From contig JBKBPR010000001.1 in assembly GCA_046293135.1 (NCBI GenBank), forward strand, positions 248,001 to 312,000: a stretch of DNA of 64,000 bases, in the 5' to 3' direction. Every line of letters begins with the position of its first letter. Position 1 is the first letter of the stretch. A program made the position numbers and the translations under genes. Below the pieces are notes generated by a model. That model did not search any database and was not told where the DNA came from. It saw only the letters and a list, made by a program, of their open reading frames with translations. The DNA is from UBA2638 sp046293135 (GTDB lineage Bacteria > Pseudomonadota > Alphaproteobacteria > Micavibrionales > Micavibrionaceae). Of this stretch, positions 34,459-43,767 are shown piece by piece.

Positions 34459-34911
34459 ATGCCTTATATTCTTCTTGTTATCGGATTGTTGATCGGTGTG
34501 TTTGCGCTTTATCGCTTTTTTATCAGAGCGAGCGTACAGGAGATCAAAACGTTCATTCTTGCGGCGATCACACTGACGCTCTGTTTGGCGCTGTTTGTGT
34601 TGTCCGTTACGGGCAGGCTTCCGGCGGCGATTGCGATTGTTTCGGCGATTTTGCCCTTTGCAGTAGCGATTTATTCGAACAAGGCCGCCAAGGCCGCCCG
34701 CGCCCGCGCGCAGCAGGAGGGCGAAGCCTCCGCCAAGCCGATGAACCGTGATGAAGCGCTCAATATTTTGGGGCTGAAGGACGGGGCTAGCGCTGAGGAG
34801 ATTGAATCCGCCTATAAAAAGCTGATGAAAAAGGTGCATCCCGATCAGGAAGGCTCGGATTGGATGGCCAAAAAGCTCAATGAAGCGCGGGATTTTCTGG
34901 TGCGGAAATAG
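34459..34911 (+). CDS. Membrane-anchored J-domain protein
   Basis: The product has 150 residues. An N-terminal span, a second hydrophobic region (about residues 30-72), then a C-terminal J-domain of about 50 residues with HPD at 127-129. This N-membrane/C-terminal J order resembles the Pam18/TIM14-type short J-proteins rather than DnaJ itself. It would recruit DnaK-type Hsp70 to the inner membrane. It lies upstream of galU on the same strand with about 115 bases between. Confidence 0.85.
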   Translation: MPYILLVIGLLIGVFALYRFFIRASVQEIKTFILAAITLTLCLALFVLSVTGRLPAAIAIVSAILPFAVAIYSNKAAKAARARAQQEGEASAKPMNRDEALNILGLKDGASAEEIESAYKKLMKKVHPDQEGSDWMAKKLNEARDFLVRK

Positions 34912-35025
34912 CGCCGCTGCGGCATTTTCATTCACGGCTTGATAATTTTTGTCAAAAAGCCCAATATCCAGCCCAAGAGTCTTAAAAAGCCAAGATAAAA
35001 GATACAAAAACAACAAGATAAAGAT

Positions 35026-35919
35026 ATGAGCGATATTGCGATGAAACGCCCTGTACGCAAAGCCGTTTTTCCCGTTGCCGGATTGGGGACGCGCTTTTTG
35101 CCCGCCACCAAGGCAATGCCCAAAGAAATGCTGCCGATCAATGATCGCCCGCTGATCCAGCACGTATTCGAAGAGGCGCGTGAAGCGGGTATTGAGGAAT
35201 TTATCTTTGTCACCGGACGGCAAAAAGAAATGCTGGAAGAGCATTTTGATTATCAGCCTGAATTGGAGCAAACGCTGGAATCGCGCGGCAAGCAAGATAT
35301 GCTGGAAAAAGTGCGCAATTCGGAAATGCCCGCAGGCAAGCTGTTCTTAACGCGCCAGCCCAAGCCGCTCGGCCTCGGTCATGCGATCTGGTGCGCCGCC
35401 AAGCTGATAAACAATGAGCCGTTCGCGGTTTTGTTGCCCGATGTTCTGATGCGCGGCGAAACGGGCTGCCTTAAGCAGATGGTCGATCTGTATAACGATA
35501 TCGGCGGCAATGTGATTGCCCTCGAAGAAGTGCCGGATAGCGAAACCCACAAATACGGCATTATCGTGCCGGGGACGGATACGGGCAATCAGGTCGAGAT
35601 TAAAGGGCTGGTTGAAAAGCCGCCCGTCGGCACTGCGCCATCTCGGTTATCGGTGGTCGGGCGCTATATCTTGCAGCCCGAAGTGTTTGATTATCTCGCC
35701 GCCTTCGAAAAGGGTGCGGGGAATGAAATTCAGCTTACCGATTCCATGGCGCGGCTGATTGGTAAACAACCCTTCACAGGGATGCGCTTTGCGGGGAAAA
35801 GCTATGATTGCGGCAGCCGTACAGGTTTTATCGAGGCCAATCTGGTTTACGGCGCAAACGACCCCGAGATCGGCGAGCAGGTCAAAGCGATTATCCGCAA
35901 TGTTGCCGGAACGCTCTAG
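35026..35919 (+). CDS. galU: UTP-glucose-1-phosphate uridylyltransferase GalU
   Basis: The product has 297 residues and makes UDP-glucose from UTP and glucose-1-phosphate for envelope polysaccharides. Hallmarks are VFPVAGLGTRFLPATKAMPKEM (nucleotide-binding, about residues 12-34), QPKPLGLGHAIW, LLPDVLM and LVEKP. Its length matches the family. The next gene, a phosphohexomutase, makes its substrate glucose-1-phosphate and begins 45 bases after the stop, so the two form a functional pair. Confidence 0.96.
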   Translation: MSDIAMKRPVRKAVFPVAGLGTRFLPATKAMPKEMLPINDRPLIQHVFEEAREAGIEEFIFVTGRQKEMLEEHFDYQPELEQTLESRGKQDMLEKVRNSEMPAGKLFLTRQPKPLGLGHAIWCAAKLINNEPFAVLLPDVLMRGETGCLKQMVDLYNDIGGNVIALEEVPDSETHKYGIIVPGTDTGNQVEIKGLVEKPPVGTAPSRLSVVGRYILQPEVFDYLAAFEKGAGNEIQLTDSMARLIGKQPFTGMRFAGKSYDCGSRTGFIEANLVYGANDPEIGEQVKAIIRNVAGTL

Positions 35920-35963
35920 TGAAAAAAGCGCATAAGAATCAAGATCAAGAGGGAGTGGGGAGC

Positions 35964-37385
35964 GTGAGTTTGCAGGGATATACATTCAATCCGACCATCT
36001 TGCGGGAATATGATATTCGCGGGCAGATCGGCAAGAGCCTGTCGGCGGAGGATGCTTACGCTTTGGGCCGCGCTTACGGGAGCTTTGTAAAGCGCGAAAC
36101 GGGCGGGCATGTCATTTGCGTCGGCTATGATGGCCGTCACAGCTCACCTGAATTGAAAGCCGCGCTGATTAAAGGCTTGATGGAGGTCGGCTCTATCGTT
36201 AAGGAAACGGGGCTTGGCCCGACACCGCAGCTTTATTTCGCCGTTAAGCATCTTAAGGCCGATGCGGGGGTGATGGTGACAGGCTCGCACAACCCCTCGG
36301 ATTATAACGGCTTTAAGATGTGCTTGCAGAGCGCCCCTGTCTTTGGGGAGCTGATCCAGCAGATTGGCCGCATCGCCTCAGCGGGTGATTTTGAAACGGG
36401 CGAGAGCGGCGGCGCGCATGAGGTTCTTGATATTCGGGACGAATATACCGCGCGCTTGCTGCAGGATTTGGACGAGAGCCAGCGCAGTTTTAACATCGCA
36501 TGGGATGGCGGGAATGGCGCGGCGGGCGAAATTATGCGCCGTTTGAGCGTCCAGCTCCCCGGCACGCATCACCTGATTTATGATGAAATTGACGGCGATT
36601 TCCCCAATCACCACCCCGACCCGACAGTGGATAAAAATCTGGTCGATTTGATCGAGGTCGTGCGCCGCGAAGGTTGTGATTTCGGCGTTGCCTTTGATGG
36701 TGACGGCGACCGTATTGGCGTTGTTGACAATAACGGCAAGGTCATACGCTGCGATATTCTGATGACGCTTTATGCGCGGGATGTTTTGGAAACGCATCAT
36801 GGCGCGCCTGTGATCGGTGATATTAAATGTTCCGGCGTGATGTTTGAGGAAATCGCCAGAATGGGCGGCCAGCCAGTGATGTGGAAGACCGGCCACTCGC
36901 TGATTAAGGACAAGATGCGCGAGTTGAACGCGCCCTTGGCGGGAGAGCTGAGCGGGCATATATTCTTTGCCGATCGCTATTACGGCTATGACGATGCGCT
37001 CTATTGTGTGATCCGCTTGATCAACGCCATGGCCAAAAGCGGCGGCAAGAGCCTGTCCGAATTGACCGCGCATTTGAACAATCTGCACAGCACGCCTGAA
37101 ATTCGTTTTGAGGTTGAAGAGGTTGAAAAATTCGATCTTGTGCCGCGGATTTTTGAAAACCTGAAAGCGCTACGCCAGAGCAATCCCGATATTGCTATCA
37201 ATGATATTGACGGGGTGCGGGTCAGCACACAAGACGGCTGGTGGCTGGTGCGGCCTTCGAATACCCAGAGCGTGCTTGTTGCCCGCGCCGAAAGCCCGAC
37301 CGAAGCGGGGCTGGAACGATTAAAGTCGATGGCCTGTTCACAAGTCGAAAAAATCGGCTATAATCTTGACTTCTCAAAGCCTTGA
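35964..37385 (+). CDS. Phosphomannomutase/phosphoglucomutase (AlgC/ManB type)
   Basis: The product has 473 residues from GTG 35964, preferred because GAGGGAG lies 8 bases upstream; a GTG at 35919 overlapping the galU stop is an alternative. It interconverts hexose 6- and 1-phosphates. The phosphoserine loop is VTGSHNPSDYNGFK (Ser108), the metal loop FDGDGDRIG and the sugar loop GELSGH are present, as is the late RPSNTQSVL phosphate-binding motif. It is coupled with galU. Substrate preference between mannose and glucose cannot be set. Confidence 0.93.
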   Translation: MSLQGYTFNPTILREYDIRGQIGKSLSAEDAYALGRAYGSFVKRETGGHVICVGYDGRHSSPELKAALIKGLMEVGSIVKETGLGPTPQLYFAVKHLKADAGVMVTGSHNPSDYNGFKMCLQSAPVFGELIQQIGRIASAGDFETGESGGAHEVLDIRDEYTARLLQDLDESQRSFNIAWDGGNGAAGEIMRRLSVQLPGTHHLIYDEIDGDFPNHHPDPTVDKNLVDLIEVVRREGCDFGVAFDGDGDRIGVVDNNGKVIRCDILMTLYARDVLETHHGAPVIGDIKCSGVMFEEIARMGGQPVMWKTGHSLIKDKMRELNAPLAGELSGHIFFADRYYGYDDALYCVIRLINAMAKSGGKSLSELTAHLNNLHSTPEIRFEVEEVEKFDLVPRIFENLKALRQSNPDIAINDIDGVRVSTQDGWWLVRPSNTQSVLVARAESPTEAGLERLKSMACSQVEKIGYNLDFSKP

Positions 37386-37451
37386 GAGGGGTTTTGACTG
37401 TTTTACCAAATTTGCAAATATCACATATAGAATGAAAAGGAAGTTTCAACC

Positions 37452-38108
37452 GTGTCCCAAACCTCACCGCAAAGTGTTGATCTTGAATTTCTGGAATTGC
37501 TGGCCTCGAAAATCTGTCACGATCTGATTAGCCCGATTGGTGCGATTTCGAACGGTATCGAGTTCATGGAGGATATGGGCGCTCAGGTTGATGAGGATGT
37601 GATTGATTTATTGCGGTTTAGCTCTACGCAAGCGAGCGCGAAACTACAAACTTTTCGTATGGCTTATGGCGCGGGCGGCGGTGATGTTTCGGTGAAGCCG
37701 GAGGAGGTGCATAAATGCTTCGGCAAGTTTATCGAGCTCGATAAAAAGATTATCCAGAACTGGGATCCGCATGGCGATCTCGGATTTGCCGAGCCGCGTG
37801 ACGGCTTTTCGAAAATGCTGATGTGCTTGCTGCTGCTTTCATGCGAATGCTTGCCCAAGGGCGGAAAGATTTCGATTTCATCAGCGGGTGGTGCGAATAA
37901 AACCTTGGTCAAGGCCGAGGGCGAGGATGCCGCGCTGAAGCCGCCGATGGATCAGGCGCTTAGTCACCAGATTGCCAAACACAATCTTGAGCCGCGTTAT
38001 GTGCATGCCTATACAACCGGATTGATGGCCAAGAAATACGGCTATAAAATCGAGCAGGTTAAATCTCTGCAGGGCGGCGTTGTCGAGTTTATCTTGAGCG
38101 CTGTTTAA
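37452..38108 (+). CDS. chpT: Histidine phosphotransferase ChpT
   Basis: The product has 218 residues. It has the ChpT/HPTransfase start LASKICHDLISPIGAISNG, where His23 is the phospho-accepting residue, followed by a degenerate HATPase-like domain. In Caulobacter ChpT relays phosphate from CckA to CtrA and CpdR, which control cell cycle, motility and related genes. A GTG start at 37452 follows AAGGAAG. It directly precedes the chemotaxis operon, a pairing seen in several Alphaproteobacteria. cckA and ctrA are not in this window. Confidence 0.9.
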   Translation: MSQTSPQSVDLEFLELLASKICHDLISPIGAISNGIEFMEDMGAQVDEDVIDLLRFSSTQASAKLQTFRMAYGAGGGDVSVKPEEVHKCFGKFIELDKKIIQNWDPHGDLGFAEPRDGFSKMLMCLLLLSCECLPKGGKISISSAGGANKTLVKAEGEDAALKPPMDQALSHQIAKHNLEPRYVHAYTTGLMAKKYGYKIEQVKSLQGGVVEFILSAV

Positions 38109-38142
38109 ATATTCCGGCACATCCGCACCGCTTTTAAAAGCA

Positions 38143-38162
38143 GGTTACAAGAGCATGTAACC
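38143..38162. repeat. Short inverted repeat upstream of cheA
   Basis: GGTTAC and GTAACC are separated by 8 bases, without a T-run. A nearby stretch (38231-38271) repeats GATGATTATTGTGAT-like units. Both lie in the 200-base gap between chpT and cheA; function is unknown. Confidence 0.35.
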
Positions 38163-38312
38163 GTGCGCAAAGCGTGACAATATTCCGATCCTTTGTAAAA
38201 CTATCCGAAGCAGGCTAGCGCGAATTTCATTGATTGCGATGATTATTGTGATGATTGTGATTATTGTGATGCCTGGGGACTGAAATTTTCACAAAGGGTT
38301 TAAGGCCGCGGA

Positions 38313-39854
38313 ATGGATGATCTTCTCGCCGATTTTTTGACCGAAACCAGTGATGCGCTCGAAGAGCTGGACAATGATCTGGTGCATCTGGAGCAAAAGC
38401 CCAATGATGCGGAACTGCTCTCGAAGATCTTTCGGCTGGTGCATACGATCAAGGGCACTTGCGGGTTTTTGGGGCTGCCCAAGCTCGAAAAAATTGCTCA
38501 TCACGCCGAAAATGTTCTGGGGCGGTTTCGGGACGGTGATCTCGATGTTACGGCGGAATATGTCAGCCTGATTTTTGAATCGATTGATACGATCAAATTT
38601 ATCCTTGGCGAGATTGCCGCAAACGGCGCTGAGCCTGACACTGATTCCAGCGCCTTGATCCGCAAGCTTGATCGCGCCTATGAGAGCGACCAAGGCGCGC
38701 CAGAGGCAGCGTCAATACAAGAACCAGAGCCAATACCAGAGCAAGAGCCTGTGGCGGAGGAACACTCGCAGGATATGGATATAGTAGCAGCGGGCGGCGG
38801 CGGCACTGCGGCAAACGCTACGGCGAATGGTGGGGGCGTTCCGACTGGCCAGAGCTTGCGCGTCAATGTTGATGTGCTCGAAGATTTGATGACCATGGTT
38901 AGCGAGTTGGTGTTAACGCGCAACCAGCTCTTGCAGATTTTGCGGATGCAGGGCGAGAGCGATTTTACCGCGCCGCTGCAACGGCTCAATCATGTTGTGT
39001 CTGACCTGCAAGAGGGCGTTATGAAAACCCGTATGCAGCCGATCGGCAATGCTTGGGCGAAATTGCCGCGCATTGTTCGCGATCTTTCGATTGAGCTGGG
39101 CAAGAAGGTTGATCTGCATATGAGCGGGCAAGATACCGAATTGGATCGGCAGGTGTTGGAGCTGATTAAAGATCCGCTGACGCATATGGTGCGGAACTCC
39201 GCCGATCACGGGATTGAAGACCCGCAGACACGCAAGGCGATGGGCAAGCCCGAAACGGGGAGTATTCGCCTTGAGGCTTGCCATGAAGGCGGGCATATCA
39301 TTATCCGCATTGCCGATGACGGCAAGGGGCTGGCGCTTGAGAAAATAAAGCGCAAAATTCTCGATAACAATCTGGCCAGCGCCGATGAGCTATCCGCGAT
39401 GAGCCCGCAGCAAATCCAGCAATTTATTTTCAAGGCTGGATTTTCAACCGCCGAAGCCGTCACCGCCGTATCGGGGCGCGGTGTCGGGATGGATGTCGTG
39501 CGCACGAATATTGAACGCATCGGCGGCACGATTGAGCTGCATTCCGTTGAGGGCGAAGGCTCTGTATTCACGATTAAAATTCCGCTGACGCTGGCGATTG
39601 TTTCGGCGCTGATTGTCGGCACGGAGGAGGAGCGCTTTGCGATTCCGCAGCTGGCTGTGCGCGAATTGGTGATGGCGGGGTCAAGCGGGGAGAACAGGAT
39701 TGAGCATATTCACGGCGCGCCCGTGTTCCGTTTGCGCAATCGGTTGTTGCCATTGATGACGCTTGGCCATGTTTTGGGAATTGCGAAGCCGCCGCTTGTT
39801 TCAGCGCCCACAATGACGCAAGGGCAGGATGCTGATGCTCATGAACACGCCTGA
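38313..39854 (+). CDS. cheA: Chemotaxis histidine kinase CheA, N-terminal part of a split gene
   Basis: The product has 513 residues. Hpt domain with RLVHTIKGTCGF (His44 is the phosphorylation site), a Pro/Glu linker, dimerisation helices, then the HATPase with N-box VRNSADHGIED (about 292), IADDGKGL and GRGVGMDVV. The first half of the CheW-like domain (IVSALIVGTEEERFAIPQLAVREL) follows, and the frame then ends in a linker at DADAHEHA. The rest of the CheW domain is in the next, overlapping frame. CheA normally continues without a break here. Confidence 0.92.
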   Translation: MDDLLADFLTETSDALEELDNDLVHLEQKPNDAELLSKIFRLVHTIKGTCGFLGLPKLEKIAHHAENVLGRFRDGDLDVTAEYVSLIFESIDTIKFILGEIAANGAEPDTDSSALIRKLDRAYESDQGAPEAASIQEPEPIPEQEPVAEEHSQDMDIVAAGGGGTAANATANGGGVPTGQSLRVNVDVLEDLMTMVSELVLTRNQLLQILRMQGESDFTAPLQRLNHVVSDLQEGVMKTRMQPIGNAWAKLPRIVRDLSIELGKKVDLHMSGQDTELDRQVLELIKDPLTHMVRNSADHGIEDPQTRKAMGKPETGSIRLEACHEGGHIIIRIADDGKGLALEKIKRKILDNNLASADELSAMSPQQIQQFIFKAGFSTAEAVTAVSGRGVGMDVVRTNIERIGGTIELHSVEGEGSVFTIKIPLTLAIVSALIVGTEEERFAIPQLAVRELVMAGSSGENRIEHIHGAPVFRLRNRLLPLMTLGHVLGIAKPPLVSAPTMTQGQDADAHEHA

Positions 39855-40710
39855 CACAGCGGCGGAAAGCTTGTCCAATCAGATTATCATTGTCATGCAG
39901 GCGGGGCATTCGTCTTTCGGTGTGATTGTCGACCGCGTTTTTGATACCGAAGAAATCGTCGTCAAGCCCGTGTCGCGGATGCTGCGCGATATTGATTTGT
40001 TCTCCGGCAATACGATTTTGGGCGATGGCAGCGTGATTATGATCCTTGATCCGAACGGGCTGGCACGGGTTTGCGGTGAGTTGAATGCCGAGGCCACAGC
40101 ACGTTCCGGCCAGCATGATGCGATGATGAACGAGCAGCGCGAACGGCGCGAGCAAACGGCGCTGCTGTTGTTTATGGCGGGTGATGATGCGCCCAAGGCG
40201 ATTGCGCTGTCGCTGATTGATCGGCTGGAGAATATCAAAATGCGCGATATTGAATATGCCGACGGCCAGCGCGTTGTGCAATATCGCGGCGGGTTGATGC
40301 CGCTTGTGCCGTTCAGCGCCGATCAGGATTTGAAGAGCTTTCATGAAAAGCCTGTGCTGGTATTCTCATCCGCTGAGGGGCGCTCTTTCGGGCTGATCGT
40401 TGATAAGATCATTGATATTCGCGAGGAGGTTTTGGCGCTCAAGACCCGCTCGCGCAATATCGGTGTTTTGGGCAGTACGGTGATTGACGGAAAGGCCACG
40501 GATATTATTGATTTGAGTGTTTTTTATGATGGGGCGCTGAGCAATTCTGCTAGCCATGCCAATGCCAATAACGAGCATAGCGCGCATAACGGGCATGATG
40601 CGCTTGATCTGGCCTTGCTGGGGGAGGCGGATTTACAAGCCTTGCTGAATGATACGGGGAGCGCCTATCCGAATGGCGCGATATCGCCCGAGGAAGGGGA
40701 GGCCGCATGA
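39829..40710 (+). CDS. cheA: CheA C-terminal part: CheW-domain second half plus extra CheW-like domain
   Basis: The product has up to 293 residues, overlapping the previous gene by 26 bases in another frame. It starts at one of three ATGs (39829, 39835 or 39841) with AGGGCAGG just upstream. Residues 16-85 (IIIVMQAGHSSFGVIVDRVFDTEEIVVKP to ILDPNGLARV) complete the CheW domain that stops in the preceding frame. Residues 100-235 form a second CheW-like unit as seen at the C-terminus of long alphaproteobacterial CheA proteins. It may be a frameshift or a genuine two-piece kinase. Confidence 0.85.
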   Translation: MLMLMNTPDTAAESLSNQIIIVMQAGHSSFGVIVDRVFDTEEIVVKPVSRMLRDIDLFSGNTILGDGSVIMILDPNGLARVCGELNAEATARSGQHDAMMNEQRERREQTALLLFMAGDDAPKAIALSLIDRLENIKMRDIEYADGQRVVQYRGGLMPLVPFSADQDLKSFHEKPVLVFSSAEGRSFGLIVDKIIDIREEVLALKTRSRNIGVLGSTVIDGKATDIIDLSVFYDGALSNSASHANANNEHSAHNGHDALDLALLGEADLQALLNDTGSAYPNGAISPEEGEAA

Positions 40711-41216
40711 TGAGTGTCGAGGCGCAAACGCCTGAAACCCCTGTTGCCGAAGATTATGCCGCGCTGTCCGAGTTTTTGACCTTGCGCGTCGGTGAGCAGC
40801 TTTTCGGTATTCCCGTTTTACAGGTGCAAGATGTTTTGCGCTATCAGCGTGTGACCCGCGTTCCGCTGGCGCCGCCTGAAATTTCGGGGAGTATGAATTT
40901 GCGTGGCCGCATTGTAACGGTGATTGATATGCGCTTGCGCCTCAATATTGTGCGGCCTCAGGGTAGCTCTTCTTCCGTGTCTGCATCTGGCTCTGGCTCT
41001 GGCGCGATGAGTGTGGTGGTGGAATACCAGAACGATCTTTATAGCCTTGTGATTGATCGTGTCGGGGATGTGCTGCCGCTCAAAAATTCGTGTTTCGAGG
41101 CTATGCCGACAACGGTTAACCCTGCTTGGGCGGCGCTTTCCAGCGGGATTTACAGACTTGATGATGAATTGCTGATTGTACTTGATGTTTCAAAGCTGCT
41201 ATCATCGGCGCAGTGA
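40707..41216 (+). CDS. cheW: Chemotaxis coupling protein CheW
   Basis: The product has 169 residues and links receptors to CheA. A CheW SH3-like domain reads FLTLRVGEQLFGIPVLQVQDVL, INLRG-type SGSMNLRGRIVTVIDMRLRL, and YSLVIDRVGDVLPL. A Ser/Gly linker (about residues 93-103) between the two subdomains is unusual. The start overlaps the cheA stop by four bases (ATGATGA), indicating coupled translation. All che genes here are on one strand with tiny gaps. Confidence 0.93.
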   Translation: MMSVEAQTPETPVAEDYAALSEFLTLRVGEQLFGIPVLQVQDVLRYQRVTRVPLAPPEISGSMNLRGRIVTVIDMRLRLNIVRPQGSSSSVSASGSGSGAMSVVVEYQNDLYSLVIDRVGDVLPLKNSCFEAMPTTVNPAWAALSSGIYRLDDELLIVLDVSKLLSSAQ

Positions 41217-41243
41217 TAATAATAATGGAAAAACTACACCGCT

Positions 41244-41645
41244 ATGAAATCCTGTCTGATCGTTGATGACAGCCGCGTTGTGCGCAAGGTGGCGCGCCGT
41301 ATTGCTGAGAATTTGGGCTTTGCTTGTGAGGAGGCGGAAGATGGTCAAAAGGCCTATGATATGTGCGGGAAATCCATGCCAGATTCCATCATTCTGGATT
41401 GGAATATGCCAGTGATGAGCGGCCTTGAATTTTTGGAACATTTGCGGTTGATGAAGGGCGGGGATGCGCCCAAGGTCATTTTTTGTAGCACTGAAAATGA
41501 CATGAAACATATCAAGCGTGCGCTCGATGCCGGAGCGGATGAATATGTGATGAAGCCGTTTGATAGTGAGATCCTCGTGAATAAATTTATCCAGCTCGGT
41601 CTTATCGACCCCGAAGAGCCGCAAGAGCAAACCGTCATTGTCTGA
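41244..41645 (+). CDS. cheY: Response regulator CheY
   Basis: The product has 133 residues, a single receiver domain: acidic pocket VDDSR (Asp8, Asp9), phospho-acceptor Asp52 in ILDWNMP, Thr83 in CSTEND and Lys104 in VMKPF. It would carry the CheA signal to the flagellar motor or another target. It begins 27 bases after cheW and overlaps cheB by 8 bases. All key residues are present. Confidence 0.93.
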   Translation: MKSCLIVDDSRVVRKVARRIAENLGFACEEAEDGQKAYDMCGKSMPDSIILDWNMPVMSGLEFLEHLRLMKGGDAPKVIFCSTENDMKHIKRALDAGADEYVMKPFDSEILVNKFIQLGLIDPEEPQEQTVIV

Positions 41646-42723
41646 GGCTGAACAAAAAATCCGCATTATTTTGGTTGATGATTCCGCCGTTATTCGCGGC
41701 GCATTGGCGCGGCTGCTGGAGAGTGATCCAGCCATTCAGATTGTATCTTCCGTTTCGAACGGGGCGCTGGCAGTTTCGGCGGCGCAGCGTTACAAGCCCG
41801 ATATCGTGATTTTGGATATTGAAATGCCGGAGATGGATGGGCTGAGAGCCTTGCCGTTGATTAAAGCGGCCAGCCCGAATACCAAGGTTGTGATGTTTTC
41901 CGCCCTGACACAAAAGGGTGCGGAAATCACGATGAAGGCGCTGGCCTTGGGGGCGGTGGAATGTCTGGTGAAGCCCTCATCGGGAGAAGCGCAATCCGGC
42001 GGCGCGTTCCATGAACGCTTGTTGAGCCTTATTCATTCGTTGCGGGCGGGTGTGTCTGTTCTTGTTACCGCCCCCGCCTTTGTCCCCTTGCCGAAATCTG
42101 TGTCTACGCCTTTGCCGACGCCGAAAAAATCACCATCATTTAAGCCGCAGATTTTGGCTATCGGTAGTTCAACCGGAGGGCCGCAAGCGCTGCACAGCGT
42201 TTTGAAACACTGCCGAAACCTGCCTGTTCCCATCGTTATCACGCAGCATATGCCGCCGACCTTTACCCGCGTTCTGGCCGAGCATATCACCAAGAATACG
42301 GGTGTTGCGGCCTGTGAAGGCGCGGATGGCATGACGCTGGAGGCGGGCAAGGCCTATATCGCGCCCGGCGGTTATCATATGCTGTTTGCGCGGGAGGGGG
42401 AGGGGCCTCATGCGAAAACCAAGATTGTTCTGGATAATGGTGCGGCTGTGAATTATTGTAAGCCTGCGGTTGACCCTATGCTGCAATCCCTCGTAAAGCT
42501 GTTTTCTGGAAATATTGTTACGATTATTTTAACCGGAATGGGGCATGATGGGCTTGATGGATGCCGCGCGCTGCATGCGCAAGGTGGCTCTGTTATCGCT
42601 CAAGACGAACAAACCAGCGTGGTTTGGGGAATGCCGGGGGCGGTGGCGCAAGCTGGGCTTTGTGATAAAATCTTGCCCTTGGAAGAGATTGGGTCGTTCG
42701 CTGCGGGGGTTTTTAAGTGTTAG
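41638..42723 (+). CDS. cheB: Chemotaxis response regulator methylesterase CheB
   Basis: The product has 361 residues. An N-terminal receiver (Asp60 in VILDIEMPEMDG, Lys112 in LVKPS) and a C-terminal glutamate methylesterase with catalytic Ser178 in GSSTGGPQAL, His204 in TQHMPPTF and Asp in GMGHDGLDG are joined by a Pro/Ser-rich linker. It removes methyl groups added by CheR. The start TTG at 41638 overlaps the end of cheY. All catalytic residues are visible. Confidence 0.95.
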   Translation: MSEAEQKIRIILVDDSAVIRGALARLLESDPAIQIVSSVSNGALAVSAAQRYKPDIVILDIEMPEMDGLRALPLIKAASPNTKVVMFSALTQKGAEITMKALALGAVECLVKPSSGEAQSGGAFHERLLSLIHSLRAGVSVLVTAPAFVPLPKSVSTPLPTPKKSPSFKPQILAIGSSTGGPQALHSVLKHCRNLPVPIVITQHMPPTFTRVLAEHITKNTGVAACEGADGMTLEAGKAYIAPGGYHMLFAREGEGPHAKTKIVLDNGAAVNYCKPAVDPMLQSLVKLFSGNIVTIILTGMGHDGLDGCRALHAQGGSVIAQDEQTSVVWGMPGAVAQAGLCDKILPLEEIGSFAAGVFKC

Positions 42724-42780
42724 CTGCGTTGAGTTGAGTGTGTTGAAATATAAGTAAAAAGAAAAGTAGAAAACCAAACG

Positions 42781-43614
42781 ATGAAACTTGTTGATTTTGA
42801 CGTATATGCTGAGCTTTTAAAGGAAAGGTCAGGTCTTGTTTTGACGCAGGACAAAATGTATCTCATTGAATCGCGTTTGAACCCGATTGCCAGAAAATGG
42901 AATTTCAATTCACTTGAAGCTTTGACGATGGAGCTTCATGGCGTGCCGGAAAAAAAGCTTGTTGAGGATGTTGTCGAGGCTATGACAACCAATGAGACGT
43001 CGTTTTTCCGCGATATGAAGCCATTCGAGAATTTTGAAAATCATGTCCTGCCCTATCTGCTGCAATCGCGTATCCACCAGCGCAAGTTTCGGATATGGTG
43101 CGCCGCCGCCTCTACGGGACAAGAGCCGTATTCGCTCGCCATGATATTAAAAAAGCACGATTCGGAATTTTCGCGCTGGAAAATGGAGATAATCGCCACG
43201 GATATAGCGCGTAATGTTTTGAGTTATGCCAAGGCGGGGCTGTATTCCCAGTTTGAAGTGCAGCGTGGCCTTCCCGTGCAGCTGTTGATGGAGCATTTCA
43301 AGCAGGAGAAAGACGGGCGCTGGCAGATTTCTGAAGCAATGCGCAAACTGGTTACCTATCAGAATTTTAATTTGCTTGATTCCATGGCGGCGCTTGGGCA
43401 GTTCGAGGTTATTTTCTGCCGCAATGTTCTTATCTATTTTGATGAAAAAACCAAATCGGATATTTTTATTAGAATGGCTAAGGCGCTCCATGATGACGGA
43501 TTTTTGTTTTTGGGCGGTGCGGAAACCGTGATCGGTTTGAGTGATGAGTTTGTTCCCCTGCCTGATATTCGCGGCGTATACGTGAAGAAAAACAGTCTTC
43601 ATTTGAAAAAATAG
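42781..43614 (+). CDS. cheR: Chemoreceptor methyltransferase CheR
   Basis: The product has 277 residues and methylates receptor glutamates with SAM. The N-terminal helical domain has TTNETSFFRDM. The SAM-binding motif is RIWCAAASTGQEPYSLAM, and FCRNVLIYFD follows. The gene lies 58 bases after cheB on the same strand and closes the chemotaxis operon. No receptor (mcp) gene is in the window. Confidence 0.95.
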   Translation: MKLVDFDVYAELLKERSGLVLTQDKMYLIESRLNPIARKWNFNSLEALTMELHGVPEKKLVEDVVEAMTTNETSFFRDMKPFENFENHVLPYLLQSRIHQRKFRIWCAAASTGQEPYSLAMILKKHDSEFSRWKMEIIATDIARNVLSYAKAGLYSQFEVQRGLPVQLLMEHFKQEKDGRWQISEAMRKLVTYQNFNLLDSMAALGQFEVIFCRNVLIYFDEKTKSDIFIRMAKALHDDGFLFLGGAETVIGLSDEFVPLPDIRGVYVKKNSLHLKK

Positions 43615-43643
43615 CCCCCAAAAAATACCAAAAATAAGTTTTA

Positions 43644-43699
43644 TTATGCGAACAAGTCTTGCGCATTGCGGCGGCACGTCATAAAAACTGTTCGCATAA
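43644..43699. promoter_or_regulatory. Wide inverted repeat between cheR and purH
   Basis: TTATGCGAACA and its exact complement TGTTCGCATAA are separated by 34 bases, 70 bases upstream of the purH start. Arm-to-arm distance is about 45 bases. It is a candidate operator pair for purH, with no T-run for termination. Confidence 0.5.
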
Positions 43700-43767
43700 G
43701 CAGTGCTTAAAACACCTTCGATGTTAAAATATTTGAAAATTCAGGAAGATACAGAGAGTTAAAATAA

